The notes under the pieces are model-generated. The model was not told the DNA's origin. It was given only the letters and a program-made list of their open reading frames with translations, and searched no databases. The translations under genes were made by a program, and so were the position numbers. This document shows positions 8,705-18,886 of a stretch of DNA of 64,000 bases, one piece after another. Each line of letters starts with the position of its first letter. Position 1 is the first letter of the stretch. Source of the stretch: Methylobacterium sp. DB0501 (lineage in GTDB: Bacteria; Pseudomonadota; Alphaproteobacteria; Rhizobiales; Beijerinckiaceae); contig NZ_JAAKGV010000012.1 in assembly GCF_011043735.1 (NCBI RefSeq), positions 62,001-126,000 on the forward strand. Direction: 5' to 3'.

Positions 8705-9709
8705 TCAAGGGCGCCGCCGGCGCAGCGTCTGGGACGGCGTCTCGCCGAAGCGGTCGCGGTAGGAGGCTGCCGCCCGGCCGAGATGGTTGAGACCGACCGA
8801 GAAGGCGAGGTCGCCCACCTTCGCCTCGGGGCCTGCGCCGAGGATCAGCTCGCGCCACCGATCGAGGCGCTGGGCCAGGATGAAGCCCGAGATCGTGCCG
8901 CCGCGGAAGTGCCGGAAGCCCTCCTGGAGCGAGCGGACGCTGCTGCCGGCCCGGGCGGCGAGGCAGGGCAGGGTCAGCGCCGCGTCGAGATGGGCGCGGA
9001 TGTAGTCCTCCGCCCGGCGCACATGGGCGGGCGCCACCGAGACCCGCGGCGCCGGCGCCTCCCGGGCCTCGCCCCGTTCCAGCATGTGCCCGACGAGGAG
9101 CGCGACCAGGGCGGAGGACAATTCGTGCTCGTGGGGGCCGGACGCGGCGTCCGGCCGCTCGCGGGCCTCGGCGAGGTGCAGCAACAGCCGGGCCTGGGCG
9201 GCGATCGCCGCGCCGCGCGGCCGCTCCAGGTCGATGGCGGGATCGAAGGCGAGGGCGCGCGGGACCCGGTCGAGGATCCGGGCGAGGTGCTCCTCCAGAA
9301 GGTCGCGCGGTACCCGCAGGATCAGCTTCTCGCAGCCGGCCTCCCAGACCATCCGGGTCGGCAGGGCCGGGGAGAGCAGGGTCGCCCGCCCGGCACCGGC
9401 GCGCGTGCGGCGGCCGCCATTCTCGACCAGGGCATGTCCGGCGAGCGGGATCTGCAGCAGGGCGAAGCGCTCGAGGCAGCCGGGATCGATCTCGACCCGG
9501 GCGCCGTAGGCGACGTAGTTCAGCGTCAGGTCGCCGAAGGCGACGGCGTGGTGGCGGGCGTCGAACAGCGACGCGGCGCCGGGGCCGACCGGCACCAGCC
9601 GGTGCGGGCAGAAGATCCGCCCGACCCCCTCGCGCGCCTCGTCGGCGTCCCGGGTCGCGACCCGGGCAAAACGGGAGAGCGGGCGTGCATGGGAGAGGGC
9701 GTCGTCCAC
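8705..9709 (-). CDS. AraC-family transcriptional regulator
   Basis: About 334 residues from GTG 9709. The N-terminal two thirds match the AraC-binding-like ligand domain (opening SHARPLSRFARVATRD, with FCPHRL shortly after). The last 100 residues form the two-helix-turn-helix AraC domain (AEDYIRAHLDAALTLPCLAARAG, then VGDLAFSVGLNHLGRAAASYRDRFGETPSQTLR). The frame stays open to an ATG at 9856, but homologues start around SHGRPLSRF, which favours the later start. It diverges from the cupin gene and is convergent with the monooxygenase gene; its targets are unknown. Confidence 0.85.
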   Translation of the reverse strand: MDDALSHARPLSRFARVATRDADEAREGVGRIFCPHRLVPVGPGAASLFDARHHAVAFGDLTLNYVAYGARVEIDPGCLERFALLQIPLAGHALVENGGRRTRAGAGRATLLSPALPTRMVWEAGCEKLILRVPRDLLEEHLARILDRVPRALAFDPAIDLERPRGAAIAAQARLLLHLAEARERPDAASGPHEHELSSALVALLVGHMLERGEAREAPAPRVSVAPAHVRRAEDYIRAHLDAALTLPCLAARAGSSVRSLQEGFRHFRGGTISGFILAQRLDRWRELILGAGPEAKVGDLAFSVGLNHLGRAAASYRDRFGETPSQTLRRRRP

Positions 9710-9930
9710 GGGCCCATCCGGTCGTCCAGGCCGATGGCCGATCCTGCCCGCGACTCGGAAGCCGGCACAAGAGTCGTCGGCGGGCAGGAGGCAGATTTTC
9801 TCGCGCGATCCGGATAGCGGCCGGGCGGGCGGGATAGCCGATCCACCCCCGATCACGGATGATCCCGGAGGGATCGCGGCCCGACGTCCGATCGGGTCGC
9901 GGCCCTGAGGCTCAGCGGGGAGCGATAGTC

Positions 9931-10395
9931 ATGAGCGCAGCGAAGATCCTGCCGGCCGGCATCACCCGGGCCGGGGAGGGCGTCGACGGCACGGTCTGGA
10001 ACGTCCTCGGCCATACCTACTGGCACAAGTCCGATTGCGAGAGCAGCTTCGCCTTCGAGACCCTCGATGCGCCGGGGACTTTCGTGCCGCCCCACATCCA
10101 CCCGACGCAGGACGAGTTCATCTACGTGCTGGAGGGCACGTTCGACCTCTACCTCGACGGCACGTGGCTCCAGGCCGGGCCCGGCGACCTCGTCCGCATG
10201 CCGAAGGGCAAGCCGCACGCCTATTACAACCGCACCGACCGGCCCAACCGGGCGATCTTCTGGGTCAGCCCGGGCCGCAGGCTGAAGGAGCTGTTCGACC
10301 AGCTGCACGATCTCACCGATCCGGAGGAGGTCGTGCGCCGCTCGGCGGCCTGCGAGGTCGAGTTCCTGCCGCCCGGCGCCGTCTCGGGCGCCTGA
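9931..10395 (+). CDS. Cupin domain protein
   Basis: 154 residues with a single cupin-2 barrel. The metal-binding motif is PPHIHPTQDEFIYVLEGTF (two His and a Glu), followed by the second motif ending in KPHAYYN. The family binds a metal ion and may be enzymatic (dioxygenase, isomerase) or ligand-sensing; the role here is unknown. I chose ATG 9931 behind GGGGAG; the open frame extends upstream without a good start. It is transcribed away from the AraC-type gene, which might control it. Confidence 0.82.
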   Translation: MSAAKILPAGITRAGEGVDGTVWNVLGHTYWHKSDCESSFAFETLDAPGTFVPPHIHPTQDEFIYVLEGTFDLYLDGTWLQAGPGDLVRMPKGKPHAYYNRTDRPNRAIFWVSPGRRLKELFDQLHDLTDPEEVVRRSAACEVEFLPPGAVSGA

Positions 10396-10401
10396 ACCCA
10401 T

Positions 10402-10499
10402 CATACGAAATCCGACTGATTGCTTCGCAATGCGGATGTCGGCTTCGCTCGGGCGCCACTCGGGCTGGTGATGCCATGTCCGAACATCACCTTCCGGAC
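10402..10499 (+). repeat. Dispersed intergenic repeat, copy 2
   Basis: This is the plus-strand counterpart of 6718-6812, lying between the cupin stop codon and the convergent deoA stop codon. It includes a short hairpin, ATGTCCG...CGGACAT, near its right end (10487-10502), which could also end transcription. Confidence 0.65.
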
Positions 10500-10505
10500 A
10501 TGGTG

Positions 10506-11819
<1,314 letters not shown>

Positions 11820-11841
11820 GAGGTCGTCCTGGGGAAAGGCA

Positions 11842-12684
11842 TCAGGGGTCGCGGGTGAGGAAGGCCGCGACGAGGCGCCCGACATCGTCCGCCGCCTGCG
11901 CCGCCACCCGCTTGGTTTCGGCGTGGTTCGGGGCGCCGAGGTTGGCGCCGGGGCCCGCTTCGTACCCGGCGGCGTAGTTGGTCACGAGCGACAGGCCCGC
12001 GACCCTGAGGCCGAAGAACCGCGCCAGGATCACCTCCGGCACCGTCGACATGCCGACGAGGTCGGCACCCAGGGTCTTCGCCATGCGGATCTCCGCGGGC
12101 GTCTCGAAGCTGGGACCCGAGAACCAGGCGTAGACGCCCGCGTGCAGCGCCACGCCGCATTCCGCCGCCGCCTCCGTCAGTGCCGCCCGCAGGGCCGGAT
12201 CGTAGGCCGCGACCATCGGCACGAAGCGGGCGTCGGACGGCTCGCCGTAGAGCGGGTTGAGCCCCGACAGGTTGATGTGGTCGGTGATGAGCGCGAGGCT
12301 GCCCGGCCCGGCGGCGGGCAGGAGCGAGCCCGCCGCGTTGGTGAGGAGGAGCGGCGGGGCGCCGAGCGCCGCCACCACGCCGACCGGCACCCGCATCGCC
12401 GCGGCGTCGCCGTGCTCGTAGGGATGGGCGCGGCCCTGGAACAGCAGGACCCGGCGCCCGCTCAGAACCCCCGCCACCAGCCGCCCGGCATGGCCGGAGA
12501 CGCCGGAGGCCGGAAAGTGCGGGATCTCGCCGTAGGGCAGGGCGATCCTGTCCGTCAGCCGCTCGGCCAGGGGGCCGAGCCCGGTGCCGGTGACGAGGGC
12601 GAGCGCGAAACCGCCATCGAAACCCCGCGCCCGCAGGAAGGCGGCGGCGTCCCCGATGCGGGGATCCTCCGGTGCCCCGCTCAC
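11842..12684 (-). CDS. punA: Purine nucleoside phosphorylase
   Basis: 280 residues of the trimeric PNP/MTAP family, which splits purine nucleosides into base and (deoxy)ribose-1-phosphate. Phosphate-site residues are seen in VTGTGLG and FQGRAHPYEHG. The late active-site block is VGMSTVPEVILARFFGLRV followed by VTNYAAG, whose Asn is the 6-oxopurine selector. The GTG start at 12684 overlaps the cdd stop codon by four bases, so the two are translationally coupled. The symbol follows family usage; deoD-type naming is possible. Confidence 0.92.
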   Translation of the reverse strand: MSGAPEDPRIGDAAAFLRARGFDGGFALALVTGTGLGPLAERLTDRIALPYGEIPHFPASGVSGHAGRLVAGVLSGRRVLLFQGRAHPYEHGDAAAMRVPVGVVAALGAPPLLLTNAAGSLLPAAGPGSLALITDHINLSGLNPLYGEPSDARFVPMVAAYDPALRAALTEAAAECGVALHAGVYAWFSGPSFETPAEIRMAKTLGADLVGMSTVPEVILARFFGLRVAGLSLVTNYAAGYEAGPGANLGAPNHAETKRVAAQAADDVGRLVAAFLTRDP

Positions 12685-13079
12685 GCGAGGTTGTCCGGCC
12701 CGAACGAGGCGGGCAGCAGCTCGTCGAGGGTGAAGGTCTTCCTCACGCCGTCCGGCCCGGCGACGTGGATCGGCGTGTCGGGGCCGGCGAATTCGCGGAT
12801 GCGCTGGCGGCAGGCGCCGCAGGGCGTCACCAGCGCCTCGCCGTCGCCGAGCACCAGGATCTCCGCGATGCGCCGGCCTCCCGTCGCGATCATCGCGGCG
12901 ATCGCCCCGGCTTCGGCGCAGGTGCCGACCGGATAGGCGGCGTTCTCGACGTTGCAGCCGGCATGCACCGCCCCGGCCTCGTCGCGGATCGCCGAGCCGA
13001 CGCGGAAGAGCGAATAGGGCGCGTGCGCCCGCCCTTGGGCCGCCCGGGCGGCAGAGAACAGGGTGTCGATCGGGTCCAT
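12681..13079 (-). CDS. cdd: Cytidine deaminase
   Basis: 132 residues, the length of the small tetrameric enzyme. It converts cytidine and deoxycytidine to uridine and deoxyuridine. The zinc site is complete: TCAE (Cys54, catalytic Glu56) and TPCGACRQ (Cys87 and Cys90), preceded by the substrate-binding GCNVENAAYP. ATG 13079 (MDPIDTLFSAAR) is the natural start; the frame is open to 13166. It is the first gene of the cdd-punA-deoA operon and divergent from the DUF2093 gene. Confidence 0.95.
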   Translation of the reverse strand: MDPIDTLFSAARAAQGRAHAPYSLFRVGSAIRDEAGAVHAGCNVENAAYPVGTCAEAGAIAAMIATGGRRIAEILVLGDGEALVTPCGACRQRIREFAGPDTPIHVAGPDGVRKTFTLDELLPASFGPDNLA

Positions 13080-13218
13080 TCTCGGCCCTTTGCGTCGCTC
13101 TCGCGCGCGCTGCGGAGGGGCTGCGATCATGACCGTGCCCGCGCCCGCCGTCGAGCCCGTCGACAAGCCGGCGCGGGCGCCCTAAACCCGCGAGGATCCG
13201 GTCGAGAGGAATGAAGCG

Positions 13219-13437
13219 ATGCTGGGACGGTTCGAGCGCGGCGGGTCCGGCGAGGCCGTCGTCGAGTACGGCGACAGCAACCTGCGGGTGGTGCGGCCCG
13301 GCCGGTTCGTGCGCTGCGCCGTGACCGGGGTGGAGATCCCCCTCGACGCCCTGCGCTACTGGAGCGTCGAGCGCCAGGAGGCCTATGCCGATCCCGACGC
13401 CGTGATGGTGCGCCTGCGGGCGCCGAAGACCGCCTGA
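13219..13437 (+). CDS. DUF2093 domain protein
   Basis: A 72-residue protein that matches the small alphaproteobacterial DUF2093 family over its whole length (EAVVEYGDSNLRVVRPGRFVRCAVTG). The function is unknown. A compact beta-rich fold is likely. It is divergent from cdd and convergent with lpxK; the same lpxK neighbourhood is common in this order. Confidence 0.85.
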   Translation: MLGRFERGGSGEAVVEYGDSNLRVVRPGRFVRCAVTGVEIPLDALRYWSVERQEAYADPDAVMVRLRAPKTA

Positions 13438-13486
13438 GCGGTCCCTTCGCCGAAACGGGCCGCTCCGACGGTCCTGACACCCTCGA

Positions 13487-13528
13487 TGTCATCCAGGGTT
13501 CTCGACGTCGTCGAGGCGCGGGATGACA
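13487..13528. terminator. Bidirectional hairpin between DUF2093 and lpxK
   Basis: TGTCATCC at 13487-13494 pairs with GGATGACA at 13521-13528. An inner CGACGTCG palindrome lies in the loop. There is no T-run. The position between two convergent genes suggests a terminator or a REP-like element. Confidence 0.5.
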
Positions 13529-13554
13529 CTCAGGTGTGCGTTTCACCGGTCGAA

Positions 13555-14541
13555 TCAGGCAGGCTTTCGAAGACCCCGCAGCAAATCCGCCAGAACCTCC
13601 GCCTCGTCGAGCGCCAGCATCACCGGCAGTGTCGCGACCGGCATGTCCGCCGGGAGGCGCACCCGGTCCTTCTCGGTCGTCACCAGGAGGAGGTCCCGGC
13701 CCGCCGCCTCGGCCGTGAGGGCCTGCACCTCCGCCGCCGTGAAGGCGTGGTGGTCGGGGAAGGGGCGGGCCTCGCGCAGGTCGGCCCCGAGATCGCGCAG
13801 GGTCGCGAAGAATTTTTCCGGCCGGCCGATTCCCGCGAAGGCCAGGACCGGACGACCGCGCAGGGCCGCGGCCGCGTGCCGGTCCGGCACGAGACGGCCA
13901 TGCAGGGCCGGCAGTCCGCGTCGTCGAGCCTCCGCCAGGATCCGCTCCCCGGATGCGCCCTCGCCGATCGCCAGGGCGGCGTGGATGCGCGGCCATTGCA
14001 CCGAGGCCTGCGCCCGCAACGGGCCCGCCGGGAAGACCAGCCCGTTGCCGAGGCCGACCGCGCCGTCGAACACCGCCAGCGCCAGATCCTTGGCGAGGCT
14101 CGGGTTCTGCAGCCCGTCATCCATCACCACCACGTCGGCGCCGGCCGCGCGGCAGGCCGCGGCCCCCGCAACCCGGTCGCGGGCGACGATGACCGGGGCG
14201 GCGCGGGCGAGCAGCAGCGGCTCGTCGCCGACCTCCGCCGCGCCGTGCCGGGCCGGATCGACCCGCACCGGGCCGGCGAGGCGCCCGCCATAGCCCCGGC
14301 TGAGGAAGGCCGGGCGCCGGCCGAGTTCGCGGAGCAGGGCCGCCACCGCCAGCGCGGTCGGGGTCTTGCCTGCGCCGCCGAGGGTGAAGTTGCCGATGCA
14401 GACCACCGGGCAGGCCGCCGCCGCGCCGCCTTTCGCCATCCGGCGGGCGGCGAGCGCGCCGTAGGCCGCACCGAGCGGCGCGAGCAGCCGGGCGGCGGGC
14501 GTCGGCGCCTCGCGCCACCAGAAGCCCGGCGGTGCCCTCAC
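13555..14541 (-). CDS. lpxK: Tetraacyldisaccharide 4'-kinase
   Basis: 328 residues. The enzyme phosphorylates the 4' position of the lipid A disaccharide at the inner membrane. The start region has the typical FWWREAPTPAARLLAPLGAAYG. The P-loop is GNFTLGGAGKTPT near residue 53, and DDGLQN is a further family motif. The GTG start at 14541 overlaps the waaA stop by four bases. A much longer open frame in the same phase runs back to 15984, but that part lies over waaA and is not coding. It is the last gene of a DUF374-waaA-lpxK operon. Confidence 0.93.
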   Translation of the reverse strand: MRAPPGFWWREAPTPAARLLAPLGAAYGALAARRMAKGGAAAACPVVCIGNFTLGGAGKTPTALAVAALLRELGRRPAFLSRGYGGRLAGPVRVDPARHGAAEVGDEPLLLARAAPVIVARDRVAGAAACRAAGADVVVMDDGLQNPSLAKDLALAVFDGAVGLGNGLVFPAGPLRAQASVQWPRIHAALAIGEGASGERILAEARRRGLPALHGRLVPDRHAAAALRGRPVLAFAGIGRPEKFFATLRDLGADLREARPFPDHHAFTAAEVQALTAEAAGRDLLLVTTEKDRVRLPADMPVATLPVMLALDEAEVLADLLRGLRKPA

Positions 14542-15842
14542 GGGGCGAACCGCCCGGCGATCTTGAGCTGGCAGATGAAGGGTTCGAGGGCCGCCATCGC
14601 CCGATCCGTGGCGCCTCCGGCCGACTCGATCGCCGCCGCGCCGGACCGGGCCATCGCCCGGCGGCCGGCGGCGTCGCCCAGGAGCGCGTCGAGCGTCGCC
14701 GTCAGCTCCTGCCCATCCCGCACCGGCCGGGCGCCGCCGGCGCGCTGGAGGGTGGCGTAGACCTGGGCGAAGTTGCGCACGTGCGGGCCGTACAGGATCG
14801 CGGCGCCGAGCCGCGCCGGCTCGATCGGGTTCTGGCCGCCGTGGCGGGCGAGGGAGCCGCCGACGAAGACGAGCGGGCACAGCCGGTAGAACAGGCCGAG
14901 CTCGCCCACCGTGTCGGCGACGTAGAGGTCGACCTTGTCGTGCGGCTGCCCGCCCGCCGCCCGCCGCCCGACCCTGAGGCCCGCCGCCATCGCCTCGGCG
15001 GCCACGCCCGGCCCGCGATCGGGATGGCGCGGCACGACGATGGTGAGCAGGCCCGGATGCCGGCGCGCCAGCGCCTTGTGGGCGGAGGCGGCCGCCGCCT
15101 CCTCGCCGGGATGGGTCGAGGCGGCGAGCCAGACCGGGCGCTCGCCGATCACGTCGGCGAGCCGGCGCAGCTGCTCGGGATCGGCCGGCGGGGGGCCGGC
15201 ATCGAATTTCAGGTTGCCGCCGGCCACGACCCGCGGCGCGCCGAGGCGGGCGAAGCGCTCGGCCTCCTCCTGGCTCTGGGCGAGGCAGAGCGCGATGCGC
15301 GACAGGATCGCCCGGGCCACCGCCGGGGTGCGCCCCCAGCCGCGGGCCGAGCGCTCGGACATCCGGCCGTTCACCAGGATCAGCGGTACCTCGCGCGCGT
15401 CCAGCGCCAGGATGGTGTTGGGCCACAATTCCGATTCGGCGACCAGCGCCAGGTCGGGCCGCCAATGGTCGAGGAAGCGGGCGAGGTAGCGCGGCGCGTC
15501 GAGGGGGGCGAACTGGTGCAGGGCGCCGCCGGGCAGGCGGCGCGCCAGCAGCTCCGCCGAGGTGCGGGTGCCCGAGGTGACCAGCACCGTGAAGCCGCGC
15601 CGGGTCAGGCGCTCGACGAGGCCGAGCAGCGACAGGGCCTCGCCGATGCTGGCGCCGTGGGCCCAGACCAGGGGCCCGGCGGGCCGCGGCTTGCCCGGCC
15701 GTCCGGTGCGCTCGGGCAGGCGGACCGGATCCTCCTTGCCGCGCCGCCGCCGCCAGGCCAGCAGGCCGGCGAGCGCCGGCTCGCCGGCGATCAGCCCGTA
15801 ATGGTAGGCGCGCAGCAGCGCCGGGACGCCCTCGCGGGTCAT
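14538..15842 (-). CDS. waaA: 3-deoxy-D-manno-octulosonic acid (Kdo) transferase
   Basis: 434 residues, GT30 family. It adds Kdo from CMP-Kdo to lipid IV-A. The N-terminal acceptor domain has WAHGASIGEALSLLGLV, whose Glu is the catalytic base of the family, then FAPLDAPRYLARFLDHWRPDLALVAESELWPN. The C-terminal donor domain has FVGGSLARHGGQNPIEPA. The ATG at 15842 overlaps the upstream acyltransferase stop codon as ATGA. It works with lpxK and the DUF374 protein in building the lipopolysaccharide anchor. Confidence 0.94.
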   Translation of the reverse strand: MTREGVPALLRAYHYGLIAGEPALAGLLAWRRRRGKEDPVRLPERTGRPGKPRPAGPLVWAHGASIGEALSLLGLVERLTRRGFTVLVTSGTRTSAELLARRLPGGALHQFAPLDAPRYLARFLDHWRPDLALVAESELWPNTILALDAREVPLILVNGRMSERSARGWGRTPAVARAILSRIALCLAQSQEEAERFARLGAPRVVAGGNLKFDAGPPPADPEQLRRLADVIGERPVWLAASTHPGEEAAAASAHKALARRHPGLLTIVVPRHPDRGPGVAAEAMAAGLRVGRRAAGGQPHDKVDLYVADTVGELGLFYRLCPLVFVGGSLARHGGQNPIEPARLGAAILYGPHVRNFAQVYATLQRAGGARPVRDGQELTATLDALLGDAAGRRAMARSGAAAIESAGGATDRAMAALEPFICQLKIAGRFAP

Positions 15843-16588
15843 CGCGCGGCCTTCGCCCCGTGGGCGGGTTTCTCCTTGCGGGTATGCACCGGATCGACCC
15901 GGCCGACCTGCGCGAAGGCGCGGGCATGGACCGCGTTGAGGCCGGTCTCGATGCGCAGGCGCGCCGCCTCGATCCCCGCCGCATCGAGGTCGCGCGGGAC
16001 CGCGATCGGCTCGCCGAAGGCCATCACGCCGCGGCCGAAGGGCAGGCCGAGGCTCGCCCGGTCCCAGCTGTCGAACTGCAGGTGGCGGCTCGTTACCACG
16101 GCGGTCGGCACGACGGGGCGGCCGGACAGCCGCGCCAGCATCACGATGCCCTCGCCGCAACGCCGCGACACCTTCGGCACGTCGGCGCTGAACGCCACCG
16201 TCTCGCCGTCCTCCAGCGCCTTGAGGCAGCCGCGCAGGGCCGACACCCCGCCCTTCGCCCACATCTCGCTCGGCCGCCGGGCGCCGGAGCCGCGGATCAC
16301 CCGCACGCCCATGCGCTCGAGCACCGCGGTGTTCACCCCGCCGTCGACCGAGCGCGACACCATGGTGGCGGCCCGGTCCTGCGGCCGGCGCACGAACGGC
16401 ACCATCAGGTGCTGGCCGTGCCACATGGCGATGATGAACGGCCGCAGCGGCGACAGCCAGTCATAGGCCTCGGGCGGATCGAGGCTGAAGCGGTTGGTGC
16501 GCCGCACCAGCTTCAGGTAGCCCGCGCCGAGGGCGCCGAGACTCTCCTGGGCGGCCCGGCTGCGGGCGATGCGGGTGACGACGCTCAT
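15839..16588 (-). CDS. DUF374 lysophospholipid acyltransferase-like protein
   Basis: 249 residues from ATG 16588 (MSVVTRIARSRAAQE). It matches the DUF374 family, which is related to LpxL-type and lysophospholipid acyltransferases. The segments FIIAMWHGQHLMVPFV, VSRSVDGG and RRCGEGIVMLARLSGRPVVP are typical. The WHGQ and RGSGAR/SVDGG elements probably form the acyltransfer site. The gene is usually linked to waaA, as here, and probably acts on lipid A or a related lipid at the inner membrane. The open frame extends to 16765 without support. Confidence 0.82.
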   Translation of the reverse strand: MSVVTRIARSRAAQESLGALGAGYLKLVRRTNRFSLDPPEAYDWLSPLRPFIIAMWHGQHLMVPFVRRPQDRAATMVSRSVDGGVNTAVLERMGVRVIRGSGARRPSEMWAKGGVSALRGCLKALEDGETVAFSADVPKVSRRCGEGIVMLARLSGRPVVPTAVVTSRHLQFDSWDRASLGLPFGRGVMAFGEPIAVPRDLDAAGIEAARLRIETGLNAVHARAFAQVGRVDPVHTRKEKPAHGAKAAR

Positions 16589-16779
16589 GCGGGCACTTCG
16601 TGCGGGCCTTTCGTGGACGGGACACGCGGGAAGAGGGACGCGGCGGTTTCGCCCCAGACGAGGCGCGCGGCCCCCCGCGAATCCGGGCGCCGTCATGCTC
16701 CGTTCGAGCCCGCGAGGCAACCGCCGGCAGGGGGCGAGGACCGGCGGCGATGTGTGGTGCCGCACGCGCCCCGGGGAGC

Positions 16780-18886
16780 GGCGGGATCCCCGCGCGGCAG
16801 GGGAGCGACAGAGGCCAGCCGCCAGCCGATGCCTGCGCCGGGTCCATCCCCGTGTGGGCAGGGGAGCCGGACCATTGTAGCCCCGGGCGAAGGCCGATCA
16901 GAGTCTATCCCCGCATGTGCGGGGAAGCCTTCACCGCCTCGCGGAGGGTGTCGACGTCGTGCGGTCGATCCCCGCGCATGCGCGGGGGAGCCCGCTACCG
17001 CCTGAAGAAGCCCGCCGTGCGCTCGGGTCGATCCCCGCATGCGCGGGGGAGCCAGATCCTTCCCAGTCCAGGCGTGGAAGTGGGCGGGTCGATCCCCGCA
17101 TGCGCGGGGGAGCCTCGACGTAGGTCGAGGTCGGTGAGCCGACGGTGGGTCGATCCCCGCATGCGCGGGGGAGCCGAGGGCGAGTGCGACGGCGACCCGA
17201 TCGAAGGGGGGCGATCCCCGCATGCGCGGGGGAGCCGAGAGGGAATCGGCGAGCGATGAGCGGAAAGACGGTCGATCCCCGCATGCGCGGGGGAGCCACC
17301 AGCGCCGCGATGTCGCCGAGGGTGCTCAGGGGTCGATCCCCGCATGCGCGGGGGAGCCCACCAATGCCAACAGCGGCGTGAACATCGGCGGGGTCGATCC
17401 CCGCATGCGCGGGGGAGCCCTCCCCCTCCGTCCATCCCGCTAACCACGAGGCGGTCGATCCCCGCATGCGCGGGGGAGCCGAGCCATGCGAACCCGGCCG
17501 CGCCTACCCGCCGGGTCGATCCCCGCATGCGCGGGGGAGCCCAGGATTGCCAGCAGGCTGGCCGCCATCGTCGGGGTCGATCCCCGCATGCGCGGGGGAG
17601 CGTCTGCACCCACGGACGCGAGAAGTCCTGCTCAAGGTCGATCCCCGCATGCGCGGGGGAGCCAAGGCGATGGCGGCCCGCCGTGTGGCGGAGCAGGGTC
17701 GATCCCCGCATGCGCGGGGGAGCCAAGGCGATGGCGGCCCGCCGTGTGGCGGAGCAGGGTCGATCCCCGCATGCGCGGGGGAGCCGCCAGTACACCCAAC
17801 CGTCCGGCGTCAACATCGGGTCGATCCCCGCATGCGCGGGGGAGCCTAAAGGACAGACGAGAACGGATTGTTGTTCTGGGGTCGATCCCCGCATGCGCGG
17901 GGGAGCCCGCATCGATCGCGAGCGCGGCTTCTGGTACTCGGGTCGATCCCCGCATGCGCGGGGGAGCCGCCTCGAATACGATCCGGGGACCATGGGCCAA
18001 AGGTCGATCCCCGCATGCGCGGGGGAGCCTCATTGGCCACCGTCGGCCCCCGCCACGGCCACGGTCGATCCCCGCATGCGCGGGGGAGCCCATCGGGGTG
18101 AACTCGAACGGGAGATTGGAGAAGGGTCGATCCTCGCATGCGCGGGGGAGCCACCCCGTAGACCTGGGCCATGGTGTAGAAGGCGGGTCGATCCCCGCAT
18201 GCGCGGGGGAGCCACCAGCTTCTCGCGATCGGCCGGGGCCGCTGCGGGTCGATCCCCGCATGCGCGGGGGAGCCTTCGCCGTTGGCATCTATCTCGGCTA
18301 TCTCGACGGTCGATCCCCGCATGCGCGGGGGAGCCGTCGGCCGTCAGCTTGTCGTTGTCGCGAACGAGGGGTCGATCCCCGCATGCGCGGGGGAGCCCCT
18401 GGCTCTCGGCACGTCATCTTCCGCTTCCGGGGTCGATCCCCGCATGCGCGGGGGAGCCGCGCCGGCCGTCCTGACGATCCGCCGCTGTCAAGGTCGATCC
18501 CCGCATGCGCGGGGGAGCCGGACCCGCCCGACGCCTCGGCGCGAGGGGAGGCGGTCGATCCCCGCATGCGCGGGGGAGCCACCAATCGGCCACGCTCGCT
18601 AGCCTGCTGCGCGGGTCGATCCCCGCATGCGCGGGGGAGCCTTCGTGGTCTTGGACGAGAGGTCCATGACCGAGGGTCGATCCCCGCATGCGCGGGGGAG
18701 CCGAGATCGAGCGGATGACGCAGCGGCTGCAAGGGGGTCGATCCCCGCATGCGCGGGGGAGCCAACATCGCGCTGGGCCACGCACGCAACGCCCAGGGTC
18801 GATCCCCGCATGCGCGGGGGAGCCCCATCGGGCCGGATCGGGCCGCTCCGGAGGGAAGGTCGATCCCCGCATGCGCGGGGGAGCCT
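16780..18886 (-). CRISPR. Type I-E-like CRISPR array, about 35 repeats, no cas genes in the window
   Basis: There are 34 recognisable repeats of 28 bp at 61-bp spacing, first units 16841, 16902, 16963, 17026 and 17087, last unit 18858-18885. A further decayed copy is at about 16780. The plus-strand repeat begins GGTCGATCCCC, has the stem CCCCGC/GCGGGG around a CATG-type centre, and ends GGGGAGCC. Counting one more base gives 29-bp repeats and 32-bp spacers, the type I-E geometry. Reverse-complemented, the repeat ends GCGGGGATCGACC, matching the E. coli type I-E layout (GCGGGGATAAACCG). The crRNA direction is therefore minus, with the leader at the right. The leftmost repeats are degenerate, as expected for the leader-distal end. 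Single changes occur at 17209, 17575 and 18125, and the repeat at 16963 has a 2-base insertion. Confidence 0.95.
17664..17757. repeat. Duplicated CRISPR spacer
   Basis: The 33-bp spacers at 17664-17696 and 17725-17757, separated by one repeat, are identical. This is best explained by duplication of one repeat-spacer unit by recombination or slippage rather than by two independent acquisitions. Confidence 0.95.

Noticed and set aside
14542..15984. Upstream extension of the lpxK frame to 809 codons
   Set aside because: It runs across waaA, is Arg/Pro-rich without family matches, and the GTG at 14541 overlapping the waaA stop is the natural start.
16995..18718. Long open frames of 178-410 codons on both strands across the CRISPR array
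   Set aside because: They encode the same short peptide every 61 bases and arise from the repeats alone; the 61-bp period simply avoids stop codons.
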